Source of the DNA: Brachionus manjavacas
Lineage: Eukaryota > Rotifera > Eurotatoria > Ploima > Brachionidae
Direction of reading: 5' to 3'
Assembly (NCBI GenBank): GCA_019054805.1
Contig: JAHQIY010000003.1
Span: 496,001 to 560,000 of the forward strand
DNA: 64,000 bases
Positions 32,555-45,349 of this stretch are shown in pieces. Under the pieces are notes generated by a model. That model saw only the letters and a list, made by a program, of their open reading frames with translations. It was not told the DNA's origin and searched no databases. A program made the position numbers and the translations under genes. Each line of letters begins with the position of its first letter. Within the stretch, counting starts at the first letter, position 1.

Positions 32555-33435
32555 AATATTTGATTTTGATTTTACAAATTGGAAAAAAATTTTCATGTTA
32601 TTTTTTAAATTTTATCCAAAAATCACATCCCAATATTTAAAAATAATTTTTCAATAACCAAATCTAAAATAGGTTATTAATCTTTAAAATTACAATATTT
32701 ACAATAAGCCTATTTTTATTTAAATCAATGCTTTATATTGAGAATAATAAAAAAGCAAAATTAAATAAAATTTGAATCAAAATAAAAATGAACCAAAATA
32801 TAATTAATCTTTAAGATTTCTTTTTGCTTTTAGCCAAGAAAAAAGTGTCAATTCTTCTGATTGCGATTTATGTATTAAGAAATCGATTGTTGCGAGGAAC
32901 AAATCAGCCGTGAAAAGCTATATAGTCTCACAATGAGAGAGTTTTGTTAGTTGAAAATATTTTTATGGTTGAGAATTTCTAATGAAGCCTTAACATACAC
33001 TATTCTAAATTTTCAAAAAATTGAAAATTTACCAATTGAAATTTGCAAATAAAACTTTACTTTAAACAATTTTTTTTCCTGTCAAAATCTAAAAAAATAC
33101 TATACAAAAATTTTAAATTTCAAAGAATAAAAGAACAACTAATAAACACCAACAAAACCACTCATAAACTCAAATAAACGCGCCTCTTAAAAAAAACCGA
33201 AAAAATCGTTTATGAATAAGATGAAAATGATGACAAAACACAAATCGATTTCATATACGGATTCACGTTTTATTAATTGGTGCGTTCCTCTAAAATAAAA
33301 AGATTAATTACCTTTTTTAAATTTGGTAATTGAAAATTTATTTTTAAATATTGGGATGTGATTTTTGGATAAATTAAAAAAAAAGCATGGAAAATTTTTT
33401 CCTATGTGTAAAATCAAAATCAAATTGAAGTTCAT
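32555..33435. mobile_element. DNA transposon remnant with ~130-bp terminal inverted repeats
   Basis: 32555-32690 and 33300-33430 are inverted copies sharing long blocks such as tattgggatgtgatttttgg. The interior has two protein-like remnants with stops: 32833-32935 (Cys-x2-Cys, possible BED-like finger) and about 33125-33265 (Lys/Thr-rich). It is a dead or non-autonomous element of unknown superfamily. Confidence 0.65.
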
Positions 33436-33539
33436 GAACAAATATAAACTGAATATTTATCTGATGTATATTGAATACTTAATCAATATTTTAAAATTTT
33501 ACAATACAAAATTTAACTATGTTTCGTCGTAATATAATT

Positions 33540-34110
33540 TGATTTGCTATGTAAAATCCGGTCGCAAAAATCTGCTCTTAAAAAAATCTGGTATGTAAAA
33601 ATCAGGTGAATATAAAAATCTGGTATTCTAGAGTCCGATCAAATTTTTTTGATTTTATCTATTTATTAGCAAAAAGAAATAAGGTTAAAAAAGGAAAAAA
33701 CAGAAATAGTCAAAAAAGAAAAAAAAATTATACAATAAAATTTTTAAGATATCTTGATTCGTTTTTAATAACTTTCAACTTAAACTCAGATAAAAATGGC
33801 ATCTTGAAGTTGATGATCAATTCAAAATATCATTTCAATTCAAAAAGTTTAACATTAGATATTAAAAAAAATCTTTGAATTAATTTAAAAAATTTTAATC
33901 TAACATAGTTTACGTGCTATGCAAATTAAAAAAATTTTATAATCAAAAAATTTTTTTTCTCAATCTATTGATAAAATCGATTTTAAAAATTGAAATTTTG
34001 AAACTAATTTTTTGTTAAGTTTATTTTGATAAAATATTTTTTAATTTTCAAAGTTTTAAAGCATTCACATTTTCCAAAAACAATATTTAATCTTTTACAA
34101 TCCACTTAAG
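33540..34110 (+). repeat. Interspersed repeat X, copy 1
   Basis: Shares a ~300-bp body with 45600-45905, starting ggcatcttgaagttgatgat, and its core word appears inverted at 48355-48398. Upstream are reiterated phrases (atgtaaaatccggtc, tatgtaaaaatcagg) similar to 48740-48785. Short open frames inside show no protein signature. Confidence 0.55.
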
Positions 34111-34214
34111 TTAAAAAGAAACTTTTCCAGATAAAAAATTCAAAAGCAATTATTTGTAAAAATTTATTTAACTAGAGCTAAATAAATTTTTACAAATAAT
34201 TTTAGATAATTAGC

Positions 34215-34560
34215 CAAATAGACAATGAAAACATAGTTGACTTTGTAGTTGAATGGCCACTTAATTCCATAGCCATCACAGTAGCCGGTTTTTACAACCT
34301 TAGTCCGTCATACCTAAGTGACATGCTGGTCAGATATATACGTGATGTCCGAGAAACAAATGAAGAATTTAATTTAAAAAAATTAAAATTTTAAACAAAA
34401 TTTTATTTTATATTTCTAAAGGCTTCTTTAAACGCAGCCTAAAACAGCCCAATTTCATACCAATGATGGCATTGAACCCTGGCGATCAAGTCAAAGCCAC
34501 AATATCCTGTTTCAACACATTGAACGGCTTCAATCTTAAACAAATATAGATAGAGCATAA
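34215..34560 (+). pseudogene. Decayed exons, unknown gene
   Basis: Two protein-like pieces: about 34222-34375 (VVEWPLNSIAITVAGFYNL and on through a charged segment) and, after an acceptor-like tttctaaag (about 34425), 34449-34547 (MALNPGDQVKATISCF). G+C is higher than the flanks. There are stops and no clear donor. I do not recognise the family. Confidence 0.3.
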
Positions 34561-36229
34561 GAGAACGGAATAATCAATCTTGCCGAATCAAACGACAGAA
34601 TTAATTAAAAAAAATGAATTTGAATGAGAAAAAAATGCGTTAAATATCTAAGAAAATGATGATTTGATTTTCTTCTGACCTCAAATAATCAAATAATTAG
34701 AATTTATCGCTAATATTTTTTCCATTTTAAGAATAATAACAAGCATACATTTATTTTGCTTTTTTGAATTTTGAAACAAGAAATAAAAAAAAAAATTTTA
34801 AATTTAAAAATTTTTTTTTCTAAAGGTCTAAAAATTATTCTGCAAAATGTATAAACTGATACATGGTTTTTATCACCCAAATTTTGTCTGTGCAAAAATT
34901 CTGTAGGTCTGCAAATATTTTGTTTTTGTTTTCTGTTCCAAAATTCACAAACCCGATTTATTTGATAGACAGTAAAACGTAAGTAAGTATCGAAAAGTGC
35001 CATCTCCGCAAATTTCAATGGCGTAAGAACATTTAAACAATTTTTTTGAATAATTTTACTAATTTTTTGTTTTAAACTTTGTCAAGCTCTAAAAATGTTT
35101 TCATTTATATCCAAAAAAACATTTTATTTCCGAAAGCTCATTTGTTTCTACAAAAATCTGAAAAATTGTTGTCAACAATGACAAGAAACAAAGTGGCAAA
35201 ACAATTTATTTTTAGAAAATTTAAAAAGTCCAGACAAACCAATGTTAATTTATTGGAGACAGTCAATTAGACGGTACTTGTATGAACAAAATTTGGAGTA
35301 TAAGAAGTTCCTAATTGAGATTAAATATTAAATAACTTTTGCAGATAATGAAAAATTATTTTTAATTTATAAAATTAAATATAATAATCACCAGATAAAT
35401 AATGAAACAAAAAACAGTAAAATAAAATAAACATTTAAATCATCTTTTTTATTTTTTAATTTCAAAACCAAAAAAGGAAAAAGTGAATTAATAAAATTTT
35501 TTAAAATTTTATAATGATCTGAAGTAAATGAATTTTAATAAAGTAACTTCTTGACTTAAAATTGCCTATTTGCTTTTTTAGTAACAGTTTTCAAATACTG
35601 CAAAATATATCTTTATAAAATAATAAAAAATATTTATTTATTTACATTGATTTAGATTATTTCAAAATATTCAAAAGAAAGATTTATTGAAATCATAAAA
35701 ATGATGAATTTAAAAAGAAAAACTAATAAAATAAATCAAATTATATCTGAAAAAACAATGGTTTTGAGAGAGTCCCTTAAAAGGTATCTATATATATATC
35801 TAAAATATATTTCCCTTTATAACTATAATACAAGTAATTTAATTTTTAGTAAATTCTAAAATTCAAAAATTCAAAGAAAAAACGACGATATTACTAAATT
35901 TGTCTTTAAAAATTCTCGAAAATTTGACCAGATATCAGAAAATAGTTTTCAGAGACAAAATATTTCTGAGCCAAAAAAAAAAATTCCAGCTATACCATTT
36001 TGTCAAAAATAAAGGACCAAGCCATCAATTTTTTAACAATAATAGTAAATTTATTTCTTAATTCAATTAATGATTAAATTGAAAAAAATTAATTCTTTAT
36101 TTTGAATTAAAAATTTTTTGATCAAGGAATATTTAGAAATAATTGTTAAGGTTTAGATCATTCTCTTCCGATTCTTTGTTGAATCCTTAGCTCATTTATT
36201 AATATTTTAATTTTATTATATCATTTAGA
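34561..36229. other. Intergenic, no recognisable gene
   Basis: Very AT-rich. Short open frames on both strands (34710-35018 minus, 35079-35270 plus) have no domain or splice context. A tatatatatat run lies near 35790. Confidence 0.45.
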
Positions 36230-38795
36230 AAAACAAAATTGAAGAATCTGTTTTAGAACAGAATTCCAACACTGGAACTGAAATTACTTTTTACGAAAAA
36301 ATTAAAAATAGTGCAAGCAATCTTATGTTATCATTGGTAAAAATTGATATTTTTTTTTTAATAATTTTTTATAGTTTAATCATATAAAAGAGTCCAAAAG
36401 AGACACATCAGTCAATGAGCAGATTTTTCTCCAGTAGATTTACATCTTTAGAAGAAATATCTTCAAAAGATTTAAGCGAAAATAAAAATTTTAATGAACA
36501 TAACAATGATAAAAGCCCGTATCAATTAATTATGGGTAAAAGTGGTCGAGTAATCAAAAGAGGATGTCAAAACTAGAGTATTTGTGGAGTTAAAGGAAAT
36601 TCTAATGATGAAACTAAAGGTAGACATCTAATAACCACTAACTGTCCAATGATTGATCGATTATCAATCCCAAAAGCCTTAGATTTTATCGATTTCGAAT
36701 CGCAGGAAAAAAATAAAATACAATTCGACTTAAGCCAAAAAAAAACTGTTGGTGAATATCAGATTTCTGATATCGAAAATATAGATCAAAAGAATTTGCA
36801 GTGTCCTAATAAAAATGTTAAGAATTTTTTATCACTAATTAAATCAAGTGATGGAATGCATTCAATGGTTAAATAAGAAAAAGACTCTCAAGATTATGAT
36901 TTTAACTTGGAAATTGATAGTGACACAGATTCGATCAAAGCTCTCCAAGACGAATTAAATGTTCCGAGAGTAAGAACAATTCGTCCAAAGTTTAAATTTT
37001 TAAAATCAGTAAGTTTAGACTTAGAAAAAATTTTTTTAAAAATCGATGAGTCCGATGAAACAAATTTCCAAAATGATTCTAAATATAGTTAAAACATTAA
37101 CTTCGAAAGTGAAAAATTAATCGACATATTTAAGGACAAAAATAAAATCTAGAAAAAACGACTAAGTCAGCAAGAAGAACAATTTGAATTAAATAAAACT
37201 GAGTTAACCAAACCAAAAATTAAATGCTCTTTATTTTTTAAATGTCAAGGAGAAGGTAATCTCCGAAATAAAAAAAGCGATTCATCATAGATCAATAGAA
37301 AATTGTCCACTTTTGGCAAAAATTGAAAATTATGATAACCTAAGATCTAGTTATAATAAGCTAAACGATGAAAATAATGAATTAGCAGAGCGAAATAAAA
37401 CATTATCTGGAAAATATTTTGATTGGAGCAAGAAATAATGGACCTAAAAATTAAAGGAATTTTTGAGGAAGAGCAAGGTATAAAAATTTAAAAAAAGATT
37501 TTAATTTATTGTAATTTTATTCAAAAAATAAAGATCTCTTACAAAAATTGACGAAATTCAGAGAAAAGAAATATACGATTTAAAGGAAAAATTCAGTACT
37601 TCGAAGGGCAAATTTTGATTCTCCAACAGAAGAATCAGGCTTAACAAGATAATGACGCCGAAAAAATCCGGCAAAATATAAAATCTGACAATGAAATGGC
37701 TCAAATGAAACTAGACTACGAAGACCTGTAATTTTTTTTTTCTTTATTTTAATAATTGATAATTTTATATAAAATATTTTTGATAAAACAGAATCAAAAA
37801 ACATCTCGATCAGTATAATAAAAAAATCAATGATCTTTATGAAGACGGCATAAAAGTAATTTCCCAAAAAGATGAAAAGATTCGAGTTCTTCATCAAGAC
37901 GTAGAAAATTCACAATCTGAGCATAGAACAGCAATAGAACAAATTTCAAATTTAAATAAGTAATTTTTGAACAATTAAAAATTTTCCAAAAAATTTCAAT
38001 TAAATGACAAAGACTATAATAAATCCGAGATGAAAGAAAATTTAATAACAACAACCTTTCTTCGAAACCGGAAAAAACGGGATAAATACGCAAAAAAACA
38101 CGAAAAAATTATAAAAATGAGTTAATTCATGAAATTAAATATTAATATAAATTTAATATTACATTTATTAAAGTTATGTGATAATTATTTTTTGTTTTTT
38201 CAAATATTAACTAATTTTAAGAATTTTCATGTTTTTTTGTATTTAAAGTTGAATTCCCACCGTTTTATATCGCGTTAAATCAATTAAATTTTTTGTTGTT
38301 TTTAAATTGTTTTTTTTCCTTCGCAAAGTAACAAAATATACATATTTTGATATTTTTAATTAAGAATTAAATTTTTTATTAATATAAGGCTATTAAAATA
38401 AGCTTAAATTTTAATTGCCTTTTTTATTTAAATTTTTTTATACACAATTTATCTAACTTTTAAATTTTCAAAGATTGATCAACACGAATAAAGCTGAAGG
38501 AGAATTACAATCAAAGAAATTAGTTGAGCTTGAAAGCAAAAATCAAGAAATTAAGAAATTAAGAGATTCTTTTGATTTACAGTACTCCAAGCTTTGTCTA
38601 TTATTTTAAGTTTAAAACGATTTTTTAGAAAAGTTTCTGCTCTTACGGCTCCGCAAAATACATGCAAAGAATGTCCGATAGTAAATATTAACGAATTTAA
38701 AAATTTATTTGTCTTATTTAAATTTAAGAAATGTTCATATTGTCAAAAAGATTTTATTTTTTTTAATTTACTAGTTTTTTTAAGGAAATGAAGTT
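36230..38795 (+). pseudogene. Decayed multi-exon coiled-coil gene
   Basis: A frame runs with only TAG/TAA interruptions from about 36390 to 37310 and is rich in Lys, Glu, Asp, Ser. It is preceded by an exon at ~36230-36339 with a GT-AG intron after it. Further exons follow standard introns: 37625-37728 (intron to ~37790), then a heptad-like stretch at 37791-37961 (KKINDLYEDGIKVISQ, DEKIRVLHQDVEN), another after ~38020, one at 38474-38610 (LVELESKNQEIKKLRD) and a Cys-rich end at ~38632-38770 (CKECP ... CSYCQ). This pattern suggests a long cytoskeletal or centrosomal-type coiled-coil protein, but I cannot name it. Confidence 0.4.
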
Positions 38796-39079
38796 GTTAA
38801 GTCAATTTGAAGTCAAACTAAAAATTTATGTTTTAAATATAAATCTGTGGTATTAGATTCCCATCTATTAACATTTTAGTGAAAATAAAATTAAATTATA
38901 AGAAAATATATTAAAATTATTTCTTATTTAAATAAAAAATACTTGTAAAGCAGTATGATTATTTTGATATAAATATTAACTTTCTAAATAGTTTTAAAAA
39001 ATTAAAATTGAGTTTATTCTAAAACTTGGGAATTTTTATATAAATTTTCTTTAATTTCTTGAATCTAGATAAAAATATT
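38796..39079. other. Spacer, nothing recognised
   Basis: AT-rich gap between two decayed loci. Confidence 0.4.
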
Positions 39080-40920
39080 AATCTAAAATTCGAAGTTAAA
39101 CATTTAAATATGAAAAGAACCGAAATAGATTTAAGCAAATTAATAGTTATAACAACTCAATTTTTCAAAAAAAATGGTATCAGCTTAAATTTAACTCCAA
39201 AAATTTTCAAAAAATGAAGAAAATATTTGGATGAAAATTAGCAATGAATATTTTAGTAAAAATTGTTTTAAAATAGCATTTCTCTTACACATTTGGTTTA
39301 AACGAAATACGCAAAATTATTCACAATCTGTTAAACAGAAATTAAATATACTGGAATATGATCCTAATGAAGATCAAAATATTGCAAAACCGCAAAAAAA
39401 TGAAATTTCAATTGAATTTTCTTTTAAAGAATTTCATTCATTTATGGTATCCGGAACGAAGCGTTGTCGGCTTATCGGTGATTTTGAAGAAGCTTTAAAA
39501 ATTTGGTTTCAAGCAAAATTTTTGAATCCGATTTGGTATCTGGACGCTATTGGAAGTGTTCATAGAGACATCGGTTCACAAAAAAAGCCATTATTATATT
39601 CAATCGTTTTTCGTGACAAAAAAAACAAGATTTTTATGCCAATCGCAGAGTTTATTACGATTGAGCAAAAGACAAAATCAATTTCAAATTATTTACATCT
39701 CATCAATCATAATATCTTTGAGCATAATAAGAGTTTTGAAAATAAAATCCCGCCAATAATCGTTTGTGACATTTCATGGGCAATTATCAATTCTATTTTA
39801 AGTGTGTTTAATAAAATGTCCATTCGAACATACTTAAGTTGGTGTTTTAAAGTAATATTCAGAAATTAAAACAAAAATCAGAAATTAAATTAAATAATAT
39901 TACGACACGAGTCTATCTTTGTTCCACAACGGTAAAAAAAGTAAACAAACTTAATTTAGAAATGAATGTGAAAAGTTTTTTTATTGTTTTTCAATGTTAC
40001 AAAATTCAATTACAATTAAACAGTTCAACAATTATCTATTAAATATTTACAATATTTTTAATAGCCCGAATAAAGATGAAGCATTAATAAACTCGATTGA
40101 AACTATGAGAAGAGAAATAAAGAACCGAAATTTTAGTACATTCGATTTTTCTAATTTTACTGAAGAACTGATGAGTGAAAAAGGAAAAAAAGACTGCGAT
40201 GTAATTTCGAAATTGTGTCAACTGAGACTATCGAGTCTTTGAAAAAAATTTCTCCCTTTACAACATATTTCGAAACTCTAACTAATAATTTGAGAAAAAA
40301 ACATTCTGAAAATAATTCGAAAAATTCGAACATACCAATGAATCTTTTTTTTTCCAAAAAATTATATGAATTGGTAGCAGATCAGCTTTATTTAATATCA
40401 CTATGGTGTGGCATTATCCTGAAATACTCTACAAGTCAAATAATAATTATTTATCAGATATTTTTAAAAGCAGATTATCAAATAATCCGGTAGAAAGTTT
40501 TTCGGAAATTTAAAAAAAAATATTCTACAGTATAAAAAATGTTATGTTATTTTGAGTTTTATGCGAATTAAATCAAAATATCTTGATTTTTATTTAAATA
40601 AGCCTAAAAAAGACTTTAAAAATAAAGGTGAACAATTAAAAAAAGAAGAAGAATGGTCTGACAAGAAAACAAAAAAAAAAAGCAAGTATATTGTTATGAT
40701 TCAAAACTTGCTGTGGAAAAAGCTTTTTATTATCAAAATTATGATATTTACAAATATATTTATCAAAATTTATTTGAATAAGAACCAATTTATTTACAAA
40801 CTGACAGTAATGAATTCATTAACTTATCACATAAGGTTGATTTGTGCGTTGAAGAAATATGCGAAGAGCCTATGGAAGTGATTGAAAAACCAATAGAATT
40901 AAATAAGAAAATTTTTTAAG
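39080..40920 (+). pseudogene. DDE-like transposase of an unassigned family
   Basis: The best piece is 39231-39869 (212 codons) with WYLDAIGSVHRDI, a block PIAEFITIEQ and PPIIVCDISWAIINSI; the two Asp residues fall where DDE enzymes have the first two catalytic acids. After a frameshift a second piece (39994-40240, 40215-40490) ends in SNNPVESF, like the conserved NxxVE(N/S) block near the end of such transposases, where the third acid could lie. A Lys-rich tail follows (40552-40880). At least four frame breaks. Superfamily not assigned with confidence. Confidence 0.5.
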
Positions 40921-41461
40921 AAATTTAAGTTTTTATAGTAAAATTGTCGAATTATTTAATCTAAGTGGTTATTTCCCTATTAAGACACTAGGTGATGGTA
41001 ATTTTTTTTATCGGTCAATTTCATTTCTTCTATTCGGCACAGATGAATTTTATTATATTATCAAAATTGGATCAATCTTCATTCTATTGAAATACCAAAA
41101 TTTATTTTCAAATATAATTACAAAACATTATTATGTGGAATCATTCGAAACAATCATCTGTAGATCTATAATTAAAAATGAATGGGCAATGATGTTAAAT
41201 ATTTTAGCAACAAGCATCTTACTGAATAAAGAGATTCTTATTTATAATCTTAACACTAAAACAATGGTGCCCTTTTGTTATAAATATTCAATTAGTGAAA
41301 ATGAACTTGAAAATTTAAAGATTAGATTTGCAAGTAGCCATTTCGTGCCATTAGTCAGTGAGAAAATCAATAATTCTACTCCTTTTAATAATTTTAGTGA
41401 TTTATTTTTAAATTTTAGACAAAAATACTTCATTATTAAAGTCAAAAATAATCTTAGATAA
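40921..41461 (+). pseudogene. OTU-like domain following the transposase
   Basis: Translation shows TLGDGNFFYRSISFLLFG, matching the OTU (ovarian tumour protease) box D-G-N-C-x-Y/F-R, with Phe replacing the catalytic Cys. The ORF 41087-41461 continues through a helical region and ends near SSHFVPLVS, the usual position of the catalytic His. OTU domains cleave ubiquitin; this one lacks its nucleophile. It lies in the same orientation right after the transposase tail, so it is probably the C-terminal domain of the same transposon protein. Confidence 0.55.
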
Positions 41462-43195
41462 AAATAAAAACATAAAATCTTTATTTTATCCATCTTTTTT
41501 ACAAACAAAACTGTAATAAAAATATCATTTATTTTGATAAAAACATAAAGAATTTGCAGATTTTATTTTTTAATTTAAAGTCAATTATCTTTAGAGACAG
41601 ATGTAAAAAATAAAACAATCTCAAATCCAATAAATTTTTTTAACACTGTAATATGTAATAATTTTTTGCTTGAATACCACTTGAACTAATTCTAACCATT
41701 AGTGTTTATGATTAATTTTATTGAATAAAAAATTATTAAATCAATAGACGTTTAAAAATATAGCTATGTGAGGATCAAATTTATAATTAATTAAATAATT
41801 TGAAAAAAAATTTAGTATTGCCATTTTGCGCCATATATAAATTGTACTTTGATGCCGACTTTATTTCTTTTTGGGCTTATAAATATTCTTGTTTTTAAAA
41901 GAATAGTTATTAATGGAACAATTATGCTATAAATTGAATTTTTTAACGCTTATAAGCCCCATAATTTAGGTTCCAAAAACGATTCAATTTTTGGCATAAT
42001 TGATCCCCCAATAAATAATATTTTGAAACATTTTTTTTATTGAGTTGCTTATTAGCAACCAAAAAATTCAATTCAATTTCTTAGTTTTTTTTTAAATTCA
42101 GGTGCATTTGGGTGCTAAAAAAATTCAATTTATCAGATTATTGATCTCCAAATAGCTTTACTTTTGAAAACAAAAGGATTTTTATTTCCAAATAAGTCGT
42201 ATATTAAGGATCTTATCTGAATACAAATGCATTTATCGTGCAAAAATGATTCTGTTATTAGATCTAAATATTTTTTGAAAAAATAGCTAAATGATGTTGA
42301 ATATTGCCAAAAAAAATCATTTATTTGATTTTTTGGCTATGTTAAAAAATTTATTTAAATTAAAAATTTTAATAAATTATTTTTGTAAAAAATCAATTTA
42401 TTTAACAAAGAAATGCACTTAATAATTGCGTTTTACGGCTTGATGACTTTGGAATCAAGTTATTTGTTCTCTTTAAAAGAGAGCTAATAAAAGAAATCTA
42501 CAGACAATGTGTGTCACTGGCGAAAGATTTTAATTCATTGCTTATTCATTGTTAACTTTGGGTCGAAGTTGTTATCGGCGACATTCGTACCGTTTGTCTC
42601 GCTTGCAAAATCGGCAGCCAACGATTGTTTTTACATGACAAGACAGCGTCGATCAGCGTGAGCCAGTCGAAACTTTTTTTAAATTTGTAAATCTAAATTT
42701 TTAATTAAATTTAATTTAATTTAGTTTAAGTTGATTTTTTTAAAATTATATTAACAAAAACTTTTTAAATACAAATTTTTTTTATTATTTATGCTGGCTC
42801 TAAAAATTGATTTAAATTTTACCTCATAATGACCAAACGCTAATTTTTTTAAAGCATTAAAAATATTTTTAATAATAAAAAAAAATTAGAAAATTACAAA
42901 AAATACAAAAAATAATTATTTTAATCACAAAAAATAATCATTAACCAAAGAAAGTCCGAGGTGTTTTAAACCCTCTTTTAAAAATTTTAAACTTGAATAA
43001 TTTACCATAAATTTAGTCTCTCTCTGCAGGTCTAATTACTCAAAGTAACTAAAAATTTTATTGTAAAACTTAAATTTTTTTTCCTATTTTTTTAAATTTT
43101 TTTTATTTATTTCTCTTTAAATTTTGATTTGAAATATTTGTAATTAATATGTCGAGATTTTTACTGATAAGAACAAAAAATTTTCTTGAACTTTA
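41462..43195. other. Intergenic with inverted repeat and a GC-rich island
   Basis: 41925-42005 holds an imperfect inverted repeat (aattatgctataaattgaa with ttcaatttttggcataatt), possibly a MITE. 42540-42668 is strikingly G+C-rich for this region (tcggcgacattcg, gcgtcgatcagcgtgag) and partly open on the minus strand, but I cannot identify it. Confidence 0.4.
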
Positions 43196-43995
43196 AATTA
43201 ATAATTTAACGCGTAATATAATCTATACCCATAAATTTATTAAAAATGACCATAAATATAATAAAGTTTCCATAAATTTATTAAAAATAGAATAAACTTA
43301 ACACTTATTTATCAAATTGAATAAAAATGTAATAGAAAATAGAAAATTACCCTAAATTCATTAAAACAACCTTAATTTGAATAAAAAGAACATTAATTGG
43401 TTCATTAGAATTAAGAAACTCATTAGATTTACACTTTTAAGATAAATTAATTGATTAAACGTTATTTATCATGTGCATTTAAACTTCAGATGTTAGATTT
43501 CAGCTCGATTGGTTTGGATTTACCAATACATAATAATAAAAAAAGAGGCCCTCCTTCTAAAACTGTAAAGAGCCTAGAAGTTCAAGCTTCTGACCTAATT
43601 AAAGCACCTGAAGAAAATGCCATTTTCGATGATGACTTAACATCTCAAGATAATACTTCCAAGCGACCAAGATTTGATGACAGTGTTAGTAAATTATGTG
43701 ATACTTGCGGCAAGCCTTTACAAAAAAAAATTGTATTATTATTGCGCAATAAACAAGTGTAAACAAAAAAAAAAATGAGTTTATTATTTTTCTAATGAAT
43801 CTGATTAATCTTTAAAGAATTTGATATTTTTTTAATAAATTTGTTACTTATTTCTTTAATTTGATAATAATATAATAAATTTGTTGTATTTTCTTTTCTT
43901 TTATTATAATTTAATAAGTTTATGGTAAACTTTAATAAATTTATGGTATTTTTAATAAAATTTATGGTTAGAAGTGTTAACGGCCATAATTTAAT
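43196..43995. mobile_element. Small MULE-like element with iterated terminal motifs
   Basis: Both ends consist of repeated copies of a word close to accataaatttattaaa, spaced about 25-35 bp and inverted between ends (43235-43330 and 43870-43980). The interior holds one coding remnant (43451-43780). The arrangement suggests an internally deleted cut-and-paste element. Confidence 0.5.
43451..43780 (+). pseudogene. MULE-type transposase C-terminal remnant
   Basis: Open for 103 codons. After a short hydrophobic part it has a basic KKRGPPSK linker, an acidic middle, KRPRFDDS and a zinc-ribbon start CDTCGKPL. A one-base shift after this lets the second Cys pair (C-AINK-C) fall in frame, so the last codons are frameshifted. 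Similar architecture to the MULE tail at 12895-13379. Confidence 0.45.
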
Positions 43996-44700
43996 TTTCC
44001 CAGAGCTTAAGATGATCAATGAATTATTCAAAAAAATTGTTGATTATAAAAATTAGAAGAAACAAAATTTCTATTAAATTTTAAAATTAAGTTTTTTTTT
44101 TTTGTTTTATAAGAAAAAATGTGGCTATTTTTTTCGAAAAATAATCTATTCATTTGATAATTTGAGTTCATTGGAAAATAAAATCATCATCTTTGATATT
44201 AATCGAAATTATAAATTTTATTTTATTTTTTACTTTAAAAATTAAAATAAACTTTAGTATGTCTCGGTGTGTACAACTTTAATAGATAAAAATACTTTTT
44301 TAGCGGTGAATTTTCCGTCGGATAAGAGTTGATCTTGAAATCGTCATAACATTTGCATTTGTTTTCGTTGCGTTATGGTCGACGGCTTGTCAGGGTGAGA
44401 CGTTTTGCGGCGATAAATTTGCATTTACCGCGCTGTGAGCGTGAACAACACAGAGTATTACTTTGTTAAATGTTGCATTCCGAATCAAATCATCATTTTA
44501 TTCATCAAATTTCATCAAAAATTTATTTTGAACAATGATTAGTTTCTTTTAATAAATTTTAATAAAAGCCTAAAATTAATCCTAGTATAGAAAATTAGTT
44601 TTTCAAAGCTTAATATAACAGTAATTAATTGAATTTATTTCTAATTTTCAGTTTGACTTATTTTTAAATGGAATAGGCAGCAGTAATTAAATTAAATGTG
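43996..44700. other. Spacer with second GC-rich island
   Basis: 44320-44460 is G+C-rich (gtcgacggcttgtcagggtgag, gcggcgataaatttgc). I see no open frame with a known domain and no clear match to the island at 42540-42668. Confidence 0.35.
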
Positions 44701-44709
44701 AAAAAAATT

Positions 44710-45193
44710 TTAAAATACAATCATTCTTTTTTCGAAATTTTTGATTTTTCGTTGATGGTGGTGGTTGATGGTGTCAATTGGTTCTGATGATTTAAGCAAA
44801 GTGTTACTAGCAAAACGAATTTCTCCATTTTGCGGAAGTGGTATTTTTGATTGTTTAATAAATTTTTCTTTGGCATCAAATTTTTCCTCGTATTTTGAAG
44901 CCTTTTCACTAAATTAAATAGTCGTTTTTCTAGTTAAATTTTCGGTTAAAGTTATTTCATATCGAAACAATTTTGTCTCTGAAATTATTTTTTCAGCTGT
45001 TTTAATTGAGTAATTATCCTTAATAAAAATTTAATTAAGATTTATTCTAGCTTAAATTTTAAAATAAAGAAAAACATACATTGCAGTTGTAGTATTGAAG
45101 ATATTTTTTAAAAATCACATGCAAATTTTCAGTTTGCTTAGACAATTGTTCAAATAATTCCAATTATTGAGGATCATCAATTTGATTGTTCAT
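44710..45193 (-). pseudogene. Two-exon small gene with two in-frame TAA codons
   Basis: Minus strand: ATG at 45193, exon 1 to 45080, a 61-bp GT-AG intron (45019-45079, donor GTATGT), exon 2 45018-44710 ending in TAA. Both exons are whole codons (38 and 103) and frame is kept throughout, apart from TAA at codon 10 and another in the middle of exon 2, both in contexts where Gln would be unremarkable. The predicted ~140-residue product is helical and Lys/Glu-rich with a C-terminal HHH. Not recognised. Either a recently silenced gene or an element with stop suppression. Confidence 0.4.
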
Positions 45194-45349
45194 TATTTAA
45201 AATTATCCTCTTAATGAAAAAACATGTTTAATTTGAATAATCAAATTTAGAATAAAATTTAAAAATAAATTAAAGAACTTAAATTTGTTTGAATGAATGA
45301 ATCACAATCTTTTAAATATTTGTTTTAAATCTAAAAAATAAGAAAAAAG

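Noticed and set aside
33606-33878. 90-codon plus-strand ORF
   Set aside because: Lies within interspersed repeat X, low-complexity Lys/Asn/Phe composition, and not conserved in the other copy at 45600-45905.
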